A DNA stretch of 64,000 bases from Flavobacteriaceae bacterium UBA4166 (GCA_002379985.1 DFVG01000013.1:1-64000), one strand, 5' to 3'. Positions 44,769 through 54,064 are shown, counted from the stretch's first letter. Made by a program: numbers and translations. The notes: generated by a model from the sequence alone, not told the origin.

Positions 44769-44807
44769 TACCAACGTAAATTATGTAAAATTTAAATAAT
44801 GTTGGTA
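44769..44807. promoter_or_regulatory. Candidate operator of the HipB-like repressor
   Basis: TACCAAC (44769-44775) and GTTGGTA (44801-44807) are perfect inverted repeats, 25 bases apart, in a very AT-rich region upstream of the antitoxin gene. A further GTTGGTA lies within the first codons of the gene (44674-44680). Autoregulation by HipB-like proteins through several operators is known in E. coli; the assignment here is inference. Confidence 0.35.
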
Positions 44808-44819
44808 AATGTAGTCAAT

Positions 44820-46007
44820 TTAATTAGTATCGATGCGGTTATCATGAAAGGCAGAGGGGAGTAATTTTGGTATGAACTTTACAAGGATAGGGAGTAATAC
44901 GGTTCCGCCCGGAAGTAAGAAAATAGTAAGCGAAGGGATGGTCTTGCAGATATCTAATAGTTGTGCTCTCACTTTAGCTTTTTCCGCTTCGGAAAGATCT
45001 CGAACCGTTGACTGTCCAAGCAAACGAAGTAACTCTCCACTTTCTTCCAACTCTACTAAAAGTCGCTTTTTGTTCCGAAGAATTAAAAGTTTCACCGTGG
45101 AGGTTGCCTGTTTGTAGAATTGCTGAACCGGATGCGAATGATCATATAACTGAATTTGAGCCGCGTGTTCTTGAGCAAAGCGAAGTAGGAGGGCGGTGCT
45201 TTCTTCCACGTGTTCTTGCGATAACGCTAATCTTGTCGCCGCTTTTTCTAAAAACCGCTGTTCGGAAGCATCTAAGCGTCGGTCGTCCCACACAGCTAGC
45301 GTGCTAATTTCTAGCAAGAACAACCGTTCCCAGACACTATTCGATCCGAAAGGAATTGGTTCTCGATCCCATACATTTCCGGAAAATTCTGAAGATCCCG
45401 AAACCCATTCCAGTAAATTTCGGTCGTATTTATTCTTTTTCTTCTTCGAACTCAGTGCCCGGATAGCAAAACTAAGGATCCATGTTTCCAATTCTTTTTG
45501 GTACGTTATATATCGTTCGGGATATTTAAGATATTGCATATAGCAAAGGACATCTACAAAGAGAAAGGCGTGCGTAAGTAGTGACACCGATTTATTCCGA
45601 AGTAAAAAATTATGCTCTTGCAGTCGTTCTGATAGGATGCGCTCTATTGCCGTGGCTTTTTTCTTCGGAAATGAAAATCTTGGTAATAAGCTCTTTGAGT
45701 GTTTGTGGCCTTCTTGGTAAAACTCATGGATGGAGGCTAAGGCTCGCTCTATGGCTTCCCCCGGATGATTCTTGTGGTACACATATAATAGCGAGATACA
45801 AAGATTTAGCTTTGTACGCTCTTGTTGGGTCAGCTGAAGATTGCTAGCGGCAGCTTCAGAAATGGCATACGCGCTTGCGCCGTAGAGGAATCCCGCATTC
45901 CGTAAACTATGATAAAATGCGACTTCCGTTAGATCAAAAATCGGGTCGTTCCATGCGCCGATGCGGGCACACAACTTAGTAATCCAACCGGAAGCTGAAG
46001 GGTTCAT
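44820..46007 (-). CDS. LETM1-like protein of unknown function
   Basis: A 395-residue, mainly helical protein. The last 60 residues (LLRLLGQSTVRDLSEAEKAK; FLLPGGTVLLPILVKFIPKL; LLPSAF) resemble the LETM1-related domain of the mitochondrial ribosome/ion-exchange protein family: the run LLP-x-KF-P-LLPS-F is characteristic. The N-terminal 300 residues show no recognised domain; a segment with WDDRRLDASEQRFLEKAATRL looks TerB-like in style. One hydrophobic stretch near 355-375 may be a membrane span. It is separated from hipB by about 130 bases on the same strand; functional linkage is not evident. Confidence 0.7.
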   Translation of the reverse strand: MNPSASGWITKLCARIGAWNDPIFDLTEVAFYHSLRNAGFLYGASAYAISEAAASNLQLTQQERTKLNLCISLLYVYHKNHPGEAIERALASIHEFYQEGHKHSKSLLPRFSFPKKKATAIERILSERLQEHNFLLRNKSVSLLTHAFLFVDVLCYMQYLKYPERYITYQKELETWILSFAIRALSSKKKKNKYDRNLLEWVSGSSEFSGNVWDREPIPFGSNSVWERLFLLEISTLAVWDDRRLDASEQRFLEKAATRLALSQEHVEESTALLLRFAQEHAAQIQLYDHSHPVQQFYKQATSTVKLLILRNKKRLLVELEESGELLRLLGQSTVRDLSEAEKAKVRAQLLDICKTIPSLTIFLLPGGTVLLPILVKFIPKLLPSAFHDNRIDTN

Positions 46008-46120
46008 TCTTATGATAAAGTTATACCAATTAACAAAAGATTAACTAGCAAGGGAAAACCTTCGCCATACTTTACACGTAAGTAAAACGAAAGCAAATAA
46101 AATTAATTAAAAAACTAAAA

Positions 46121-46816
46121 ATGAAAAAAACAAAACTAATTGCCGCTATTGCCAGTTTGGGAATCGCAATCATCGCAGTAGTCTTTGTTGCTGCCGACCA
46201 TATTGATGCACCGGCTGTTACAGGGCAAACGACAGATATTACCGACTTTTATGCATTTCAAGGTGAAAACCCTGATAACTTAGTGTTTGTAGCTAATGTT
46301 CAAGGATTATTGACACCGGGAGATGCTACTACAACAGCTTCTTTTGACGAGAATGTGTTACTTGAATTTAATATCGACAGCAATAATGATTTGGTGGAAG
46401 ATATCGTAATTCAAGCGATTAAAAGAAATGATTCTATGTATTTCTTTGGACCTGTTGCACCCTCTTCAACCGGGTTGAACAGTGTAATTGAAACTTCTAG
46501 TGCCAATCAAGGTCAAGTAAAGATCTCTACGACTACCGACGTTCAAACCGGAACTAGTGGAGACATTCAGTACTTTGCAGGGCCACGAGAAGACCCATTC
46601 TTCTTTGATTTTGACCAGTACAATGCAGTGCTCGCGAATCCTATGGGTGATGGATTTAACGATCCAGGAACAGATACCTTTGCTGGTACTAACGTACTAT
46701 CTGTAGTGGTGGAAGTTCCAAAGTCACTTTTAGGTGATGGAACTGCAGGAGTAAACCCGTTTGCGATGGATACCCCTATTTACAATGTATGGGTAGAATC
46801 AAAAAGAAAACAATAA
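46121..46816 (+). CDS. DUF4331 protein, N-terminal half encoded as a separate gene
   Basis: A 231-residue exported protein with an N-terminal membrane/signal segment (5-23). It then shows the DUF4331 start ADHIDAPAVTGQTTDITDFY, followed by DNLVFVANVQGLLTPG and AGPREDPFFFDFDQYNAVL, and later VLSVVVEVPKSLLGDG and NVWVESKRKQ. In usual DUF4331 proteins this continues into a second half with DQMGRPGINTVF; here that half is the next gene. DUF4331 has no biochemical role assigned. Gap to the next gene is 20 bases, so the two are likely co-transcribed. Confidence 0.88.
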   Translation: MKKTKLIAAIASLGIAIIAVVFVAADHIDAPAVTGQTTDITDFYAFQGENPDNLVFVANVQGLLTPGDATTTASFDENVLLEFNIDSNNDLVEDIVIQAIKRNDSMYFFGPVAPSSTGLNSVIETSSANQGQVKISTTTDVQTGTSGDIQYFAGPREDPFFFDFDQYNAVLANPMGDGFNDPGTDTFAGTNVLSVVVEVPKSLLGDGTAGVNPFAMDTPIYNVWVESKRKQ

Positions 46817-46836
46817 CCTAAGAAAAAGAAACTATT

Positions 46837-47469
46837 ATGAAGATTTATAGAAATTTATTTTTAATGTTCGCTATGTGTGGTTCACTCTTGTTCATACAGT
46901 GTAGCGATGACGATGATAATGGAAATGTTATAGACCCGGTAGATGACACTATGGACGATACTATGGATGATGATGGAACCGGTGGTGGAATCGATTTCAG
47001 CGGAACGTTTGTTCAAGAAGATCAAATGGGACGCCCGGGGATTAACACCGTATTTGGTACCGATGGAATGAAAGATTCGTTCAATGTTACCGTACCTACA
47101 GAAATGCAAGCAGCATTTCAAATGAGCTTCCAAGATAAACTGGAAGGGTTAAATACAGCAGTAGGATCCACTTATACCACAAACGCTCTTGGATTAGATG
47201 CGGCAACATTTACTACCGTACTGTCTAATGACGTGTTGTGGGTAGCGCAAACAGGAGTGACCTCATACTTTAACGGTACAGAGGTGCTTACCGGTAGAAC
47301 CTTAAGTGATGACGTAATCGACATTTCGCTACTATTAATTTTTGGAGGACCAGACGGTATGGATAACGATGGTGATCCTGCCGACGAGTCTTTATTGACA
47401 CGAGATGGAGTTCCTTCTAACGATGTAGCATTTTCTACAAGCTTTCCTTATTTGGCGCAGCCATTTTAA
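46837..47469 (+). CDS. DUF4331-like lipoprotein, C-terminal half encoded as a separate gene
   Basis: A 210-residue lipoprotein (LLFIQC, Cys22) followed by SDDDDNG and an Asp-rich linker (about 30-48, MDDTMDDD), a strong sign of surface export. The mature part begins with FVQEDQMGRPGINTVFGTDG and contains GRTLSDDVIDISLLLIFGGP and ends with AFSTSFPYLAQPF, the C-terminal half of typical DUF4331 proteins. Because it has its own signal peptide and lipobox, this is a genuine second gene and not a frameshift. A strong terminator follows at 47493-47523. Confidence 0.86.
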   Translation: MKIYRNLFLMFAMCGSLLFIQCSDDDDNGNVIDPVDDTMDDTMDDDGTGGGIDFSGTFVQEDQMGRPGINTVFGTDGMKDSFNVTVPTEMQAAFQMSFQDKLEGLNTAVGSTYTTNALGLDAATFTTVLSNDVLWVAQTGVTSYFNGTEVLTGRTLSDDVIDISLLLIFGGPDGMDNDGDPADESLLTRDGVPSNDVAFSTSFPYLAQPF

Positions 47470-47492
47470 TAGCTAGTTTTTAATTATGTAAG

Positions 47493-47523
47493 AAAAAGAG
47501 AACAACACTGTTCTCTTTTTTTT
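47493..47523 (+). terminator. Intrinsic terminator of the DUF4331 pair
   Basis: AAAAAGAGAAC and GTTCTCTTTTT pair around AACACT-type loop bases, followed by eight T's. It lies about 25 bases after the stop at 47469. Confidence 0.8.
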
Positions 47524-47568
47524 GCTATCAATTGAATGTATTTTAGAACACTAAAAAAGTAAAAAATT

Positions 47569-48873
47569 ATGAAGAAGTATTCGAAACTGTTATTTGGAAT
47601 TGCCTGTTTGACTATGTCGCTACTCCTATTGCAAAGTTGTAAGCAAGAAAGTAACACAGCAATTGCGAAGGCCGAAGACTATAACCAATACCTTTCCACT
47701 CAAAATTTGCCTACACAGCACACCATTGATGAAGAATTACGCTTTTGGAACGATCGATTGGGAGCCGACTCTACCGAAATTGTTGCCATGAATAAATTAG
47801 CTGGGATCTATACCCAACGTTTCGGAATGACTGGTGATGCAGCCGATTTATACGCGGCAGAAACCTTAATGCAACACACCCTCGAAAAGGCTGCCAGAAG
47901 CAAAGAAGCGTATCTGCAGAGCCTCGCCAGAAATTATATTTCACAACATCGTTTCAAAGAAGCAAAAAAACTTTTAGATAGTGCCGCTACCTATCCCGAT
48001 GGAACAAGAACGACCACGCTGATGATGTTCGATGTCAACATGGAACTGGGAAATTACGAGCAGGCCTATCAAAATCTTCAAGACGTTAAGAACAATAGTG
48101 ATTTTGATTATTTAATCCGACTTTCAAAATGGAGCGATCACAAAGGCGATCTAGATGCCGCCATTCGTTATATGGAACAAGCAAAGCAGTTGGCTGAAAA
48201 TTCAGATAACCGCGGATTAAAGATCTGGACCTATACCAATATTGCAGATTATTACGGTCACGCCGGAAGGTTACAGGATTCGTATGCGCACTATTTGAAA
48301 GCGCTACAGTTGCAGCCCGATAATGCATACGCGAAAAAAGGTGTGGCTTGGTTGGTGTATTCTTCGGAACGAAACCCATCTGAAGCGCATCGCATTCTTG
48401 ATTCGGTATTACAATACCATCGTATTCCCGATTATTATTTATTGAAATCAGAGTTAGCTGCTTACGACGGTGACAGTGATGCCGCCGAAAGATATCAACA
48501 AGCGTTCCTAGATGCTGTAGAAAAAGGCAATTATGGAGCCATGTATAACACCTACCTCATTGAATCGTATCTTGAAACCAATCCTGATAAAGCATTGGCG
48601 TTAGCAAAAAAGGAAGTTGCTAATAGAGCCACTCCCGAAACGTATCAATTATTGGCTATGGCCGAATTGCAAAACGGAAATAAAGAACAAGCCTTACAAA
48701 TCATCAATGATCATGTAGCAGGGAAGACGGAAGAGCCTATGGCGCTCTACTATAGCGCGAAGGTTTATAAAGCAAACGGACTCTCTGAAAAATGGAAGCC
48801 GCTGCAAGAAGAATTATTAACCGCGTCCTATGAGTTAGGACCGATGATGACTGCGGAAATAGAAAAAATGTAA
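47569..48873 (+). CDS. TPR-repeat lipoprotein
   Basis: A 434-residue lipoprotein (LLLQSC, Cys24) made mostly of tetratricopeptide-like helical repeats from about 60 to 430, e.g. NKLAGIYTQRFGMTGDAADL, RNYISQHRFKEAKKLLDSA, DLDAAIRYMEQAKQLAEN and HYLKALQLQPDNAYAKKG. TPRs form protein-binding solenoids. Because it follows the DUF4331 pair on the same strand, they may act together, but a terminator separates them and a possible -7 (TATTTTAG) lies upstream. Role unknown. A bidirectional terminator at 48993-49022 closes it. Confidence 0.85.
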   Translation: MKKYSKLLFGIACLTMSLLLLQSCKQESNTAIAKAEDYNQYLSTQNLPTQHTIDEELRFWNDRLGADSTEIVAMNKLAGIYTQRFGMTGDAADLYAAETLMQHTLEKAARSKEAYLQSLARNYISQHRFKEAKKLLDSAATYPDGTRTTTLMMFDVNMELGNYEQAYQNLQDVKNNSDFDYLIRLSKWSDHKGDLDAAIRYMEQAKQLAENSDNRGLKIWTYTNIADYYGHAGRLQDSYAHYLKALQLQPDNAYAKKGVAWLVYSSERNPSEAHRILDSVLQYHRIPDYYLLKSELAAYDGDSDAAERYQQAFLDAVEKGNYGAMYNTYLIESYLETNPDKALALAKKEVANRATPETYQLLAMAELQNGNKEQALQIINDHVAGKTEEPMALYYSAKVYKANGLSEKWKPLQEELLTASYELGPMMTAEIEKM

Positions 48874-48992
48874 TTTTTTTTATTTTTTTGAAAACCGTAC
48901 AAGAAGTTCTTTCGTATATAAGAATAAGTAAAAAAGCGTATTGTTTTAGCTTCTTAATGCTAGAATAAGTTTTTTGAGTTTTTTGTTAGTTA

Positions 48993-49022
48993 GAAAAGCG
49001 CCTCTGAGGAGAGGCGCTTTTC
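48993..49022. terminator. Bidirectional terminator between TPR and anti-sigma genes
   Basis: AAAAGCGCCTCT and AGAGGCGCTTTT flank a GAGG loop: a 12-bp perfect stem with T-runs in both directions. It serves the convergent genes ending at 48873 and 49050. Confidence 0.85.
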
Positions 49023-49049
49023 GTCTTTTAGAAGGTATGTGAATTGTTT

Positions 49050-49841
49050 TTAAGGAGTCGTAACAGGCCCTAAAATGTAGAGTTGTTCTAAAGTAGGTGT
49101 TTCACTTCCACCTTCAGGCTCTAAGGTGATCCCAATAGCTTCTGGAGTAGGGAACCCTTCGAATTTGTAGATACCCGCTTCGATCTCAATGCCAGACTCC
49201 ATAACGCCCATACTCGTAGGGGTCAAAGGATCAACAATAAGTGACCAAGCCTGATATACTTTCCCGCGAGGCGGTGTTGGCAGCCCTTTGGTGTCAATAT
49301 ACGCTACATTTTCATCCTTATTATAGTATAGTTTTGCGAAGGCTTCAGGGGCAACTGCAGCATTTCCGGGTAAGGTAAACGCATTGTATTCTTTAGATCT
49401 AATGATGTCTAGCACATCGGTGGTTTGAGCCAACCGATCTTCAGTGGTTTGTAAGTCTTCTTTCAAGTCATCATTCTCTAAGGTGGTAATCTGAAGTTGT
49501 TCTTCCAGCGAATTGTTCTGATTCATTATATAGAACAATCCTATCAAGCACAAAATAGCTGCAGCCCAACCCGTCCAAGCTGCCCAATTGGTGCCTCGAC
49601 GCGTGTCCATTCGGCGTACGCCGGAAATACTTGCAGTAATGGCGTTCCAAATATGCGAAGAAAGGGTAGGAGCTACGCTTTCTCCTAAACGAATTAAGGT
49701 TTGCTCAATTTCTTCTACTTCATGAGCCACCTCTTCATGTTCTTGAACAGCCGTATCTATTTCAGCCGCTTCATTTTCTGAAAGCGCACCGCATACATAC
49801 AGTTCTAAATTTCCGGATTCTATTGTTTCTTTTACATTCAT
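49050..49841 (-). CDS. Anti-sigma factor (RskA-like), membrane-anchored
   Basis: A 263-residue protein. The N-terminal anti-sigma domain (about 1-75) has ESGNLELYVCGALSENEAAE, the RskA-type pattern without a zinc HxxxCxxC motif. A membrane span lies at about 87-107, then a short coiled coil (SLEEQLQITTLENDDLKEDL) and a periplasmic RskA C-terminal domain (AFAKLYYNKDENVAYIDTKG; GKVYQAWSLIV; GIYKFEGF). It should hold the ECF sigma factor encoded directly upstream (two-base gap) and release it on an envelope signal, typically by regulated proteolysis. Confidence 0.9.
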   Translation of the reverse strand: MNVKETIESGNLELYVCGALSENEAAEIDTAVQEHEEVAHEVEEIEQTLIRLGESVAPTLSSHIWNAITASISGVRRMDTRRGTNWAAWTGWAAAILCLIGLFYIMNQNNSLEEQLQITTLENDDLKEDLQTTEDRLAQTTDVLDIIRSKEYNAFTLPGNAAVAPEAFAKLYYNKDENVAYIDTKGLPTPPRGKVYQAWSLIVDPLTPTSMGVMESGIEIEAGIYKFEGFPTPEAIGITLEPEGGSETPTLEQLYILGPVTTP

Positions 49842-49843
49842 AG

Positions 49844-50383
49844 TTATGCTTCTCCTAAAATCATTGACCGAAGATCTTTAATACAATTCCGTGCACGAGT
49901 CTTTACCGTGCCAAGCGGAATTTTCAGGGCTTCAGCCGTATTCTTTTGGGTAAAACCTTTAAAATAAATAAAGTCGATAATCTTAATACACGCTGGTTTC
50001 AACGTGTCAACAAACTTACGGATGCCTATGGCGTCGGTTTTTCTGTTTAAATTATCACTACCCGACAATATATCTACGAAATTTGTGGTAGAAAGGTTTT
50101 TTTGAGTGTTCTTGTGAGATTTCGACCGTGTATGGTCAATGGCTGCGTTTCTGGCTATGTTTAATAACCACGTGAAAAAACGACCTTTCCCGACGGAATA
50201 AGAAGAGGCGTTTTCCCATACCTTCACAAAAACATCTTGTTGAATTTCCTCGGCAACTTTTTCTTCTTTTACAATGGTGTTGATCACTCCAAAGATGGCC
50301 AAGGAATACATATTATACAATTGAGCAAAGGCTTTCTGGTCGCCGTTCTTCATTGCTACAATGAGCGCATCGGGCTGTTTCAT
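49844..50383 (-). CDS. ECF-type RNA polymerase sigma factor
   Basis: A 179-residue sigma-70 family protein of the extracytoplasmic-function class. Region 2 contains AEEIQQDVFVKVWENASSY and GRFFTWLLNIARNAAIDHTR; region 4 contains FTQKNTAEALKIPLGTVKTR for -35 recognition. It resembles the SigK-like group that pairs with RskA-type anti-sigma factors. The following gene encodes its inhibitor. Target promoters cannot be assigned by eye; the fasciclin and DUF4331 genes in this window are candidates only by common association in Bacteroidota. Confidence 0.92.
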   Translation of the reverse strand: MKQPDALIVAMKNGDQKAFAQLYNMYSLAIFGVINTIVKEEKVAEEIQQDVFVKVWENASSYSVGKGRFFTWLLNIARNAAIDHTRSKSHKNTQKNLSTTNFVDILSGSDNLNRKTDAIGIRKFVDTLKPACIKIIDFIYFKGFTQKNTAEALKIPLGTVKTRARNCIKDLRSMILGEA

Positions 50384-50599
50384 GAATTTATCTTGTTAGA
50401 AGTGTTCTAAAGTAGAAAAATAAATCTGCTAATAAAAATAAACTTCAATAGTCACTACAATCATTGACTAAAACTCATTTTTCATAGTGTTAAAAAATTC
50501 TATATAAATGTAAAATATTTGTTAAACGCTCTCATTTTTGATAGATTTACTCGCCTTTCGTGGCAGCCCAAATTTTTTTATTCATTTAAATAGTAAACA

Positions 50600-53500
50600 A
50601 TGAAAAGAATTACCCTAGTGTTCTTGCTGTTGATGGGGAGTATCTTCGGTTTGAATGCCCAAGATGTATCACAGCAGATCACAAATCAACTACTTCCCTT
50701 TGTTGAGAACAATCAACTTAATCGAAGCGACCTGCAATGGCAGATAACGAGCGAGCATATCAGTACGGTTAGTGGAGTACATCACGTTTATTTTGTACAG
50801 ACCTTGGGAGGTATTCCTATTCACGGAACTGCTTCCGGTATTCACATCGCTCCCAATGGGAAGGTGTTAGCTGCTGATACTAAATTTCTAGGAGAAGTTG
50901 CTAACAAACGTATTGGCAATAGTGAACCTATACTTTCTTCCCTTCAAGCGGTACAACGTGCTGCCGCACAATTAGGATACGGTACACCTAGTGACCTTAC
51001 TGTGGTAGAAGCTGCAAGAGGCGTTGCACAAACTCAAAAATTGAGTGATGGTGGAATCTCACTAAGCGAAATTCCGGCAAGCTTGATCTACCAACAAAAT
51101 GAAAAAGGCGAACTTATTCTATCTTGGGATATCGCCATTCAAGAGATTGCACGTGAGCATTGGTGGAATGTTCGTGTAGATGCCAGCACAGGAACAATCC
51201 TAGATCGAAACGACTGGATGGTAAGCTGTAATCTAGATCACGACCATGATCATAACACGACCGAGATCTTAGACTATAACGCAAACTTGTTTGACATTCC
51301 TAATTACGGAGCGGAAGCAGCAGCGGAGGCAGGTTGTAATAACTGTTACGAAGTATTGCCAATGCCTATTGAGAGTCCTTATTTTGGTGCTCGTGTAGCA
51401 ACCGTAGACCCAGCGACTGCAAATGCATCTCCGTTTGGATGGCATGATACCGATGGTAACGCCGGTCCTGAATTTACCACGACACGTGGAAATAACGTAG
51501 ATGCCTACGAAGCAGGTGATAACTTTGGATATCGCCCTGATGGAGGTGCGAACCTTGAATTTCAAGGCTATGCGTTCGATCAGACTTGGAGTACCGCCAA
51601 TCAATATGAAGATGCTGCCATTGTAAACTTATTCTACTGGAATAATATTATTCACGATGTTTTATACGAATATGGATTTGACGAAGCTTCCGGAAACTTT
51701 CAAGAAAATAACTACGGAAACGGAGGAAGCGGAAGTGATTCCGTAAATGCCAATGCACAGATCTCTGTGTGGTGTAATGCTACCTTTGGAACTCCTCCTG
51801 ATGGAAGTAATCCATCTATGAATATGTATATCTGCGGAAACGATAATAAAGACGGATGTTTCGATAACTTAGTAGTGGCGCACGAATTTGCACACGGGAT
51901 TTCAAACCGACTAACAGGAGGTCCTGGAAATACAAGTTGTTTAGACAACGGTGAACAAATGGGTGAAGGATGGAGCGACTTTTACGGTGCAGTTCTTACC
52001 ATTGAACCGGGAGATACTCGTACGGATGTTCGTGGTGTAGGAACCTATTTATTTGGTCAAGGACCTACCGGAAATGGTATTCGTTCTTTTCCGTATTCGA
52101 CCGATTTTTCGGTGAATCCTTTTACGTATGACAGCATCAAATCAGAAGGTGCTCCTCACGGAGTAGGATCGGTGTGGTGTACCATGCTTTGGGAAATGAC
52201 TTGGGATCTTATCGATGCCAATGGATTTGATGCCGATATTTATAACTTCACAGGCGATCCTTCACAAGATGCCGGTAACGTAATGGCTATGGCCCTTGTC
52301 ACAGAAGGAATGAAGCTACAGCCTTGTAGCCCCGGTTTTGTAGATGGTAGAGATGCAATTTTAGCTGCAGATCAGGCGATCTACGGAGGAGCGAACGAAT
52401 GTCTCATTTGGGATGCTTTTGCACGAAGAGGATTAGGTGTTAGTGCCGATCAAGGTTCTACATCTAGCAAGAATGATGGTACCGAAGCTTTCGATACGCC
52501 TTCCGGTGTAGCTACTTTTACAGCACCTGGAGATGTGTGTGCTAACGAAGCGGAATTAACAGGTTTAAGTGGCGGTAGTCCTTCAGGCGGTGTTTACAGC
52601 GGCCCTGGAGTTACAGATGATGGAAATGGAGCCACGTATAGTTTTGACCCTGCAGCGGCAGGTGTAGGAGTTCACACCATTACGTATGATGTGCCTGCAG
52701 GAGCTTGCTCTGTAGCCTCTTCAGATTCAGATACTATTGAAGTATTAGCAATTCCTCCAGGACCCACAACGACCGGAGTTTCTGATTTTTGTCCGGGTGA
52801 AGAAGTAACCGTTTCCGCGACACTAAACGATCCCGGTAATGTTATTCGTTGGTTCGATGCTGAGACCGGTGGAAACTTCCTTTTTGAAGGAACCGACTAC
52901 ACTTTCACTCCTACAGGAGACACTAGCGTGTATGCTTTGGAAACGGCTCCGGGACCTCTGAGTCAATTAGTGATTTCAGAAGTATCCCTTCAAACACCGG
53001 ATCAATTGGAAATTCAAAATGTAGGCGTGGCTACCGATTACACGGGTTATGCTGTCGCCGTAAGTGATGAGCCGTATACGGATATCAACGTGGTAAATCC
53101 GGATGTGCAGTTACTTGGCGCCATGAATGGAGATGCAGTTGTAACGTGGAATGATGTTTCCGGAAATCCGGATTATTGGGGAAGTAACCTTTTCTGGAAT
53201 GATGGCTCCGGTGGATGGATTATCATTATTGATGACAACGGAAACGTAGTTGATTCTCTATTCTGGAATTATTCTGCTGCTGAGATTTCTTCTTTCAATG
53301 TAACCATTAATGGCTTTACTGTAACTGCTGCCGATCTGGATTGGACAGGCGCAGGAGCTGCTTTCACAAGTACTTGTAACGATTCGTATCGCCGAAACGG
53401 AGATACCGATGCTGCAGCCGACTGGGCCGCGGGATGCCAAGCTTCTGATTATGGTGTGGCGAATGACGATATCAACTTAGGAACTCCGGGTTGTGCCGGT

Positions 53501-54040
53501 GAACGTACCGAAACTACCGTTTCTGAAGACACGGTGTTGCCAACGATTTCATGTCCTGGTGATGTGACCGTGACCGTAGATGAAGGAACTCAGTATACCG
53601 TTCCTGATTATGACGGAGATACTACCTTTAGTGATAACTGTGCTGCTACCTTATCGCAGGATCCTGCAGTAGGAACTCAGTTAGATCCCGGAGTATATAC
53701 CGTAACCATGACCGCTACAGATGACAGTGGTAATGAAGCTTCTTGTACCTTCGAACTTACGGTAGATGAAGAATTTGGTGTAGAAGACCAACTTTTGAGC
53801 GACGGTATCCTTCTATATCCGAACCCGACCACCGGATCTGTAACATTAGAGAATAAGAGCGGTGTTGCATTAGTAAATGCGCTGGTAACAGATGTCAATG
53901 GAAGAATTATTGCTACCATAGACCTAAGCAATGCAGGTACAGAGCGATCCATCGCTATGGATGCCTATAGCGCAGGGATTTACTTTATCAAGATCCAGTC
54001 TACAAACGCAACGACGGTAAAACGCATTGTAAAGTTCTAA
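50600..54040 (+). CDS. M36 (fungalysin) metalloprotease with T9SS sorting domain
   Basis: A 1146-residue secreted zinc protease. Signal peptide 1-20; FTP/PepSY-type propeptide (about 25-210) ending before the M36 catalytic domain, with HEFAH (428-432) and Glu456 in MGEGWSDFYG completing the zinc site. The C-terminal half holds an Ig-like segment (SGGSPSGGVYSGPGV), a lamin-tail-like domain (LVISEVSLQTPDQLEIQNVG, about 790-900), an HYR domain (ISCPGDVTVTVDEGTQYTVP) and a type A T9SS sorting domain (LYPNPTTGSVTLEN; GIYFIKIQ). It is expected to degrade extracellular protein. A perfect palindromic terminator follows. Confidence 0.93.
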   Translation: MKRITLVFLLLMGSIFGLNAQDVSQQITNQLLPFVENNQLNRSDLQWQITSEHISTVSGVHHVYFVQTLGGIPIHGTASGIHIAPNGKVLAADTKFLGEVANKRIGNSEPILSSLQAVQRAAAQLGYGTPSDLTVVEAARGVAQTQKLSDGGISLSEIPASLIYQQNEKGELILSWDIAIQEIAREHWWNVRVDASTGTILDRNDWMVSCNLDHDHDHNTTEILDYNANLFDIPNYGAEAAAEAGCNNCYEVLPMPIESPYFGARVATVDPATANASPFGWHDTDGNAGPEFTTTRGNNVDAYEAGDNFGYRPDGGANLEFQGYAFDQTWSTANQYEDAAIVNLFYWNNIIHDVLYEYGFDEASGNFQENNYGNGGSGSDSVNANAQISVWCNATFGTPPDGSNPSMNMYICGNDNKDGCFDNLVVAHEFAHGISNRLTGGPGNTSCLDNGEQMGEGWSDFYGAVLTIEPGDTRTDVRGVGTYLFGQGPTGNGIRSFPYSTDFSVNPFTYDSIKSEGAPHGVGSVWCTMLWEMTWDLIDANGFDADIYNFTGDPSQDAGNVMAMALVTEGMKLQPCSPGFVDGRDAILAADQAIYGGANECLIWDAFARRGLGVSADQGSTSSKNDGTEAFDTPSGVATFTAPGDVCANEAELTGLSGGSPSGGVYSGPGVTDDGNGATYSFDPAAAGVGVHTITYDVPAGACSVASSDSDTIEVLAIPPGPTTTGVSDFCPGEEVTVSATLNDPGNVIRWFDAETGGNFLFEGTDYTFTPTGDTSVYALETAPGPLSQLVISEVSLQTPDQLEIQNVGVATDYTGYAVAVSDEPYTDINVVNPDVQLLGAMNGDAVVTWNDVSGNPDYWGSNLFWNDGSGGWIIIIDDNGNVVDSLFWNYSAAEISSFNVTINGFTVTAADLDWTGAGAAFTSTCNDSYRRNGDTDAAADWAAGCQASDYGVANDDINLGTPGCAGERTETTVSEDTVLPTISCPGDVTVTVDEGTQYTVPDYDGDTTFSDNCAATLSQDPAVGTQLDPGVYTVTMTATDDSGNEASCTFELTVDEEFGVEDQLLSDGILLYPNPTTGSVTLENKSGVALVNALVTDVNGRIIATIDLSNAGTERSIAMDAYSAGIYFIKIQSTNATTVKRIVKF

Positions 54041-54064
54041 TTTCACTTTGTGTTTCATAACTAT

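Noticed and set aside
43031..46007. HipAB and LETM1-like region as a mobile island
   Set aside because: No integrase, transposase, tRNA or flanking repeats are visible, and base use by eye matches the surroundings.
46900..46980. Asp-rich repeats in the DUF4331 lipoprotein, considered as a DNA repeat element
   Set aside because: They encode an acidic surface-lipoprotein linker in frame; similar linkers occur in the lipoproteins at 24440 and 38127. No independent element.
46837..47469. DUF4331 second half as a frameshifted remnant of one gene
   Set aside because: It has its own ATG, signal peptide and lipobox cysteine, so it is an independent gene and not a sequencing or mutational frameshift.
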